Positions 34,335 to 35,267 of a stretch of 35,267 nt of DNA are shown in pieces. Below the pieces are notes generated by a model. It was not told the origin of the DNA. It saw only the letters and a list, made by a program, of their open reading frames with translations, and did not search any database. This stretch comes from Sva-07 sp041685755. Its GTDB lineage: Bacteria; Actinomycetota; Acidimicrobiia; Acidimicrobiales; Ilumatobacteraceae. The DNA lies in NCBI GenBank assembly GCA_041685755.1, contig JAWLFC010000022.1, positions 1-35,267 on the forward strand. The letters are read 5' to 3'. Made by a program: the position numbers and the translations under genes. The first letter of the stretch is position 1, and each line of letters opens with the position of its first letter.

Positions 34335-35267
34335 TCAGTCGCTGCCGGTGGTGGTGGCCGTCGCCGACGAGTCGGCCACGGTCGGCAGGATCGCCGTCCA
34401 CACATCGTCGTCGTCGAAGCCGAACGCCCACAGCGAGACCCCGTCGAGGCGGTACTGGCGAGCGAGGTCCATCCGCTCCCGGATGCCGTCGCCGTCGACG
34501 TAGTGAACGCGTCGCGTCTGCACGCACGAGGCGACCTCGTCGGCCACCTCGAGCTGGTACTCGAAGGTCCACTCGCCGGTCTCGTCGACGCGCACGGGCA
34601 CCGCCCCGCGCCGCACGACGAGGTCGTCGACCGACCGGGCCGTCACGGCGGTCCGGCCGGGCGCGTCGTCCGGGCAGACCCCGACGGTGGCGACCACCCA
34701 GTTGCGACCGTAGGCGGGGAGCCCCAGGACCAGCTTGTCCGGTGATCCCGTTGCCTCGATCGCTCCGGTGATCGCCGTCTCGACCCAGTCGAGCGGCGCG
34801 ATCGGGCCCGGATCCTGCACCGAGAAGTCGTAGGTCATGATCCGGATGCGGTCGACGTGATCGACGATGGCGCCGTAGTCGTAGACCCAGAATCCGCTGT
34901 CGGGGGTCTGGCCGTCGTCGTACACCGGCGGGATGCTGACGGTCAACGTGCGTCCGTCGGCTCGCAGCACGGCGCCGAGTTCTTCGATGAACGCCACCCA
35001 GTCGGGTCGCGTCGTCGCCCAGGTGTCGCGTCCGTCGGCGAACGCGAACTGTTCGTAGTCGATGTCGATGCCGTCGTAGTCACCGTCGGCGGCGAAGGTA
35101 CGGATCGCCTCGACGTGGCGGGCCCTGGTCGCGGGGTCGGCCAGGATCGCTGCCATCTCACCCGCCGGCAGGTTGTCGACGATCGACGGGACGAGGTCGG
35201 CTCCCGTGCGACGAGCGCGCTCGATGAACTCCGTGGTCAGCTCGGCCGAGGCGTTGGGATCGACGAC
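34335..35267 (-). CDS. Glycoside hydrolase family 18-like protein, 5' end cut by window edge
   Basis: 310 residues of the C-terminal part; the frame stays open to the right edge, so the N-terminus and any signal peptide are outside. The GH18 catalytic motif DGIDIDYE is at visible residues 65-72, with Glu72 as the acid/base and DYDGIDIDYEQFAFADG as context. MTYDFSVQDPGP and LGLPAYGRNW are further barrel-strand signatures. The C-terminal part (YRLDGVSLWAFGFDDDDVW) closes the barrel and resembles YaaH/SleL-type enzymes acting on peptidoglycan or chitin. Substrate is undetermined. It converges on disA. Confidence 0.88.
   Translation of the reverse strand, partial: VVDPNASAELTTEFIERARRTGADLVPSIVDNLPAGEMAAILADPATRARHVEAIRTFAADGDYDGIDIDYEQFAFADGRDTWATTRPDWVAFIEELGAVLRADGRTLTVSIPPVYDDGQTPDSGFWVYDYGAIVDHVDRIRIMTYDFSVQDPGPIAPLDWVETAITGAIEATGSPDKLVLGLPAYGRNWVVATVGVCPDDAPGRTAVTARSVDDLVVRRGAVPVRVDETGEWTFEYQLEVADEVASCVQTRRVHYVDGDGIRERMDLARQYRLDGVSLWAFGFDDDDVWTAILPTVADSSATATTTGSD

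Overview
The window is a dense, very GC-rich chromosomal segment from an actinobacterium. An uncultured or marine member of class Acidimicrobiia (Ilumatobacter-like) is my best guess. It rests on base composition, many leaderless starts, a topoisomerase I with a lysine-rich tail, and a mix of genes typical of that class. It is an inference, not a database result. Both ends cut genes: a DUF58 protein at the left edge and a glycoside hydrolase 18 protein at the right edge.

Region 1 (1-1391) is the tail of a MoxR/DUF58-type operon. Region 2 (1431-7352) is iron acquisition. An IdeR/DtxR-like box overlaps the promoter of a four-gene ferric-siderophore ABC transporter (two permeases, ATPase, lipoprotein). 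A second, weaker iron box lies between a divergent unknown gene and a siderophore-interacting flavoprotein reductase. Region 3 (7468-9826) is an accessory patch: a methyltransferase, a PPOX-fold protein, two 43-bp hairpin repeats, a vapBC toxin-antitoxin pair, a regulator remnant, and a tRNA for selenocysteine (anticodon UCA, 96 nt with encoded CCA). Region 4 (9824-11841) holds two bacterial PH-domain membrane proteins.

Region 5 (11860-17569) is a compact Tad/Flp pilus operon: TadZ-like, TadA, TadB, TadC, Flp pilin and TadE, followed by a STAS protein and a predicted iron-sulfur (6-4)-type photolyase, with mostly 4-nt overlaps. Region 6 (17603-20444) has a nucleotidyltransferase, DUF952 and DUF427 proteins and the ribosome-assembly GTPase RsgA. 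Region 7 (20499-25604) has topA converging on a sulfur operon (sulfide:quinone-reductase-like flavoprotein, TusE/DsrC-like protein, DsrE-like protein). A CsoR/CstR-like palindrome lies upstream of that operon. Region 8 (25608-34328) is housekeeping: tmk, holB, clpC, a LppM-like lipoprotein, a DsbA-fold protein, radA and disA.

Two patterns cut across the window. First, many genes have a TANNNT-like hexamer 6-8 nt before the start codon, which points to widespread leaderless transcription. Second, short palindromic elements sit directly on stop codons: a 33-bp family in three copies, one of them translated in frame inside tadB, and a 43-bp pair. I found no complete novel multi-gene defence or biosynthetic system. 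The most promising leads are the repeat families, the iron-box-linked unknown gene and the sulfur operon with its putative operators.
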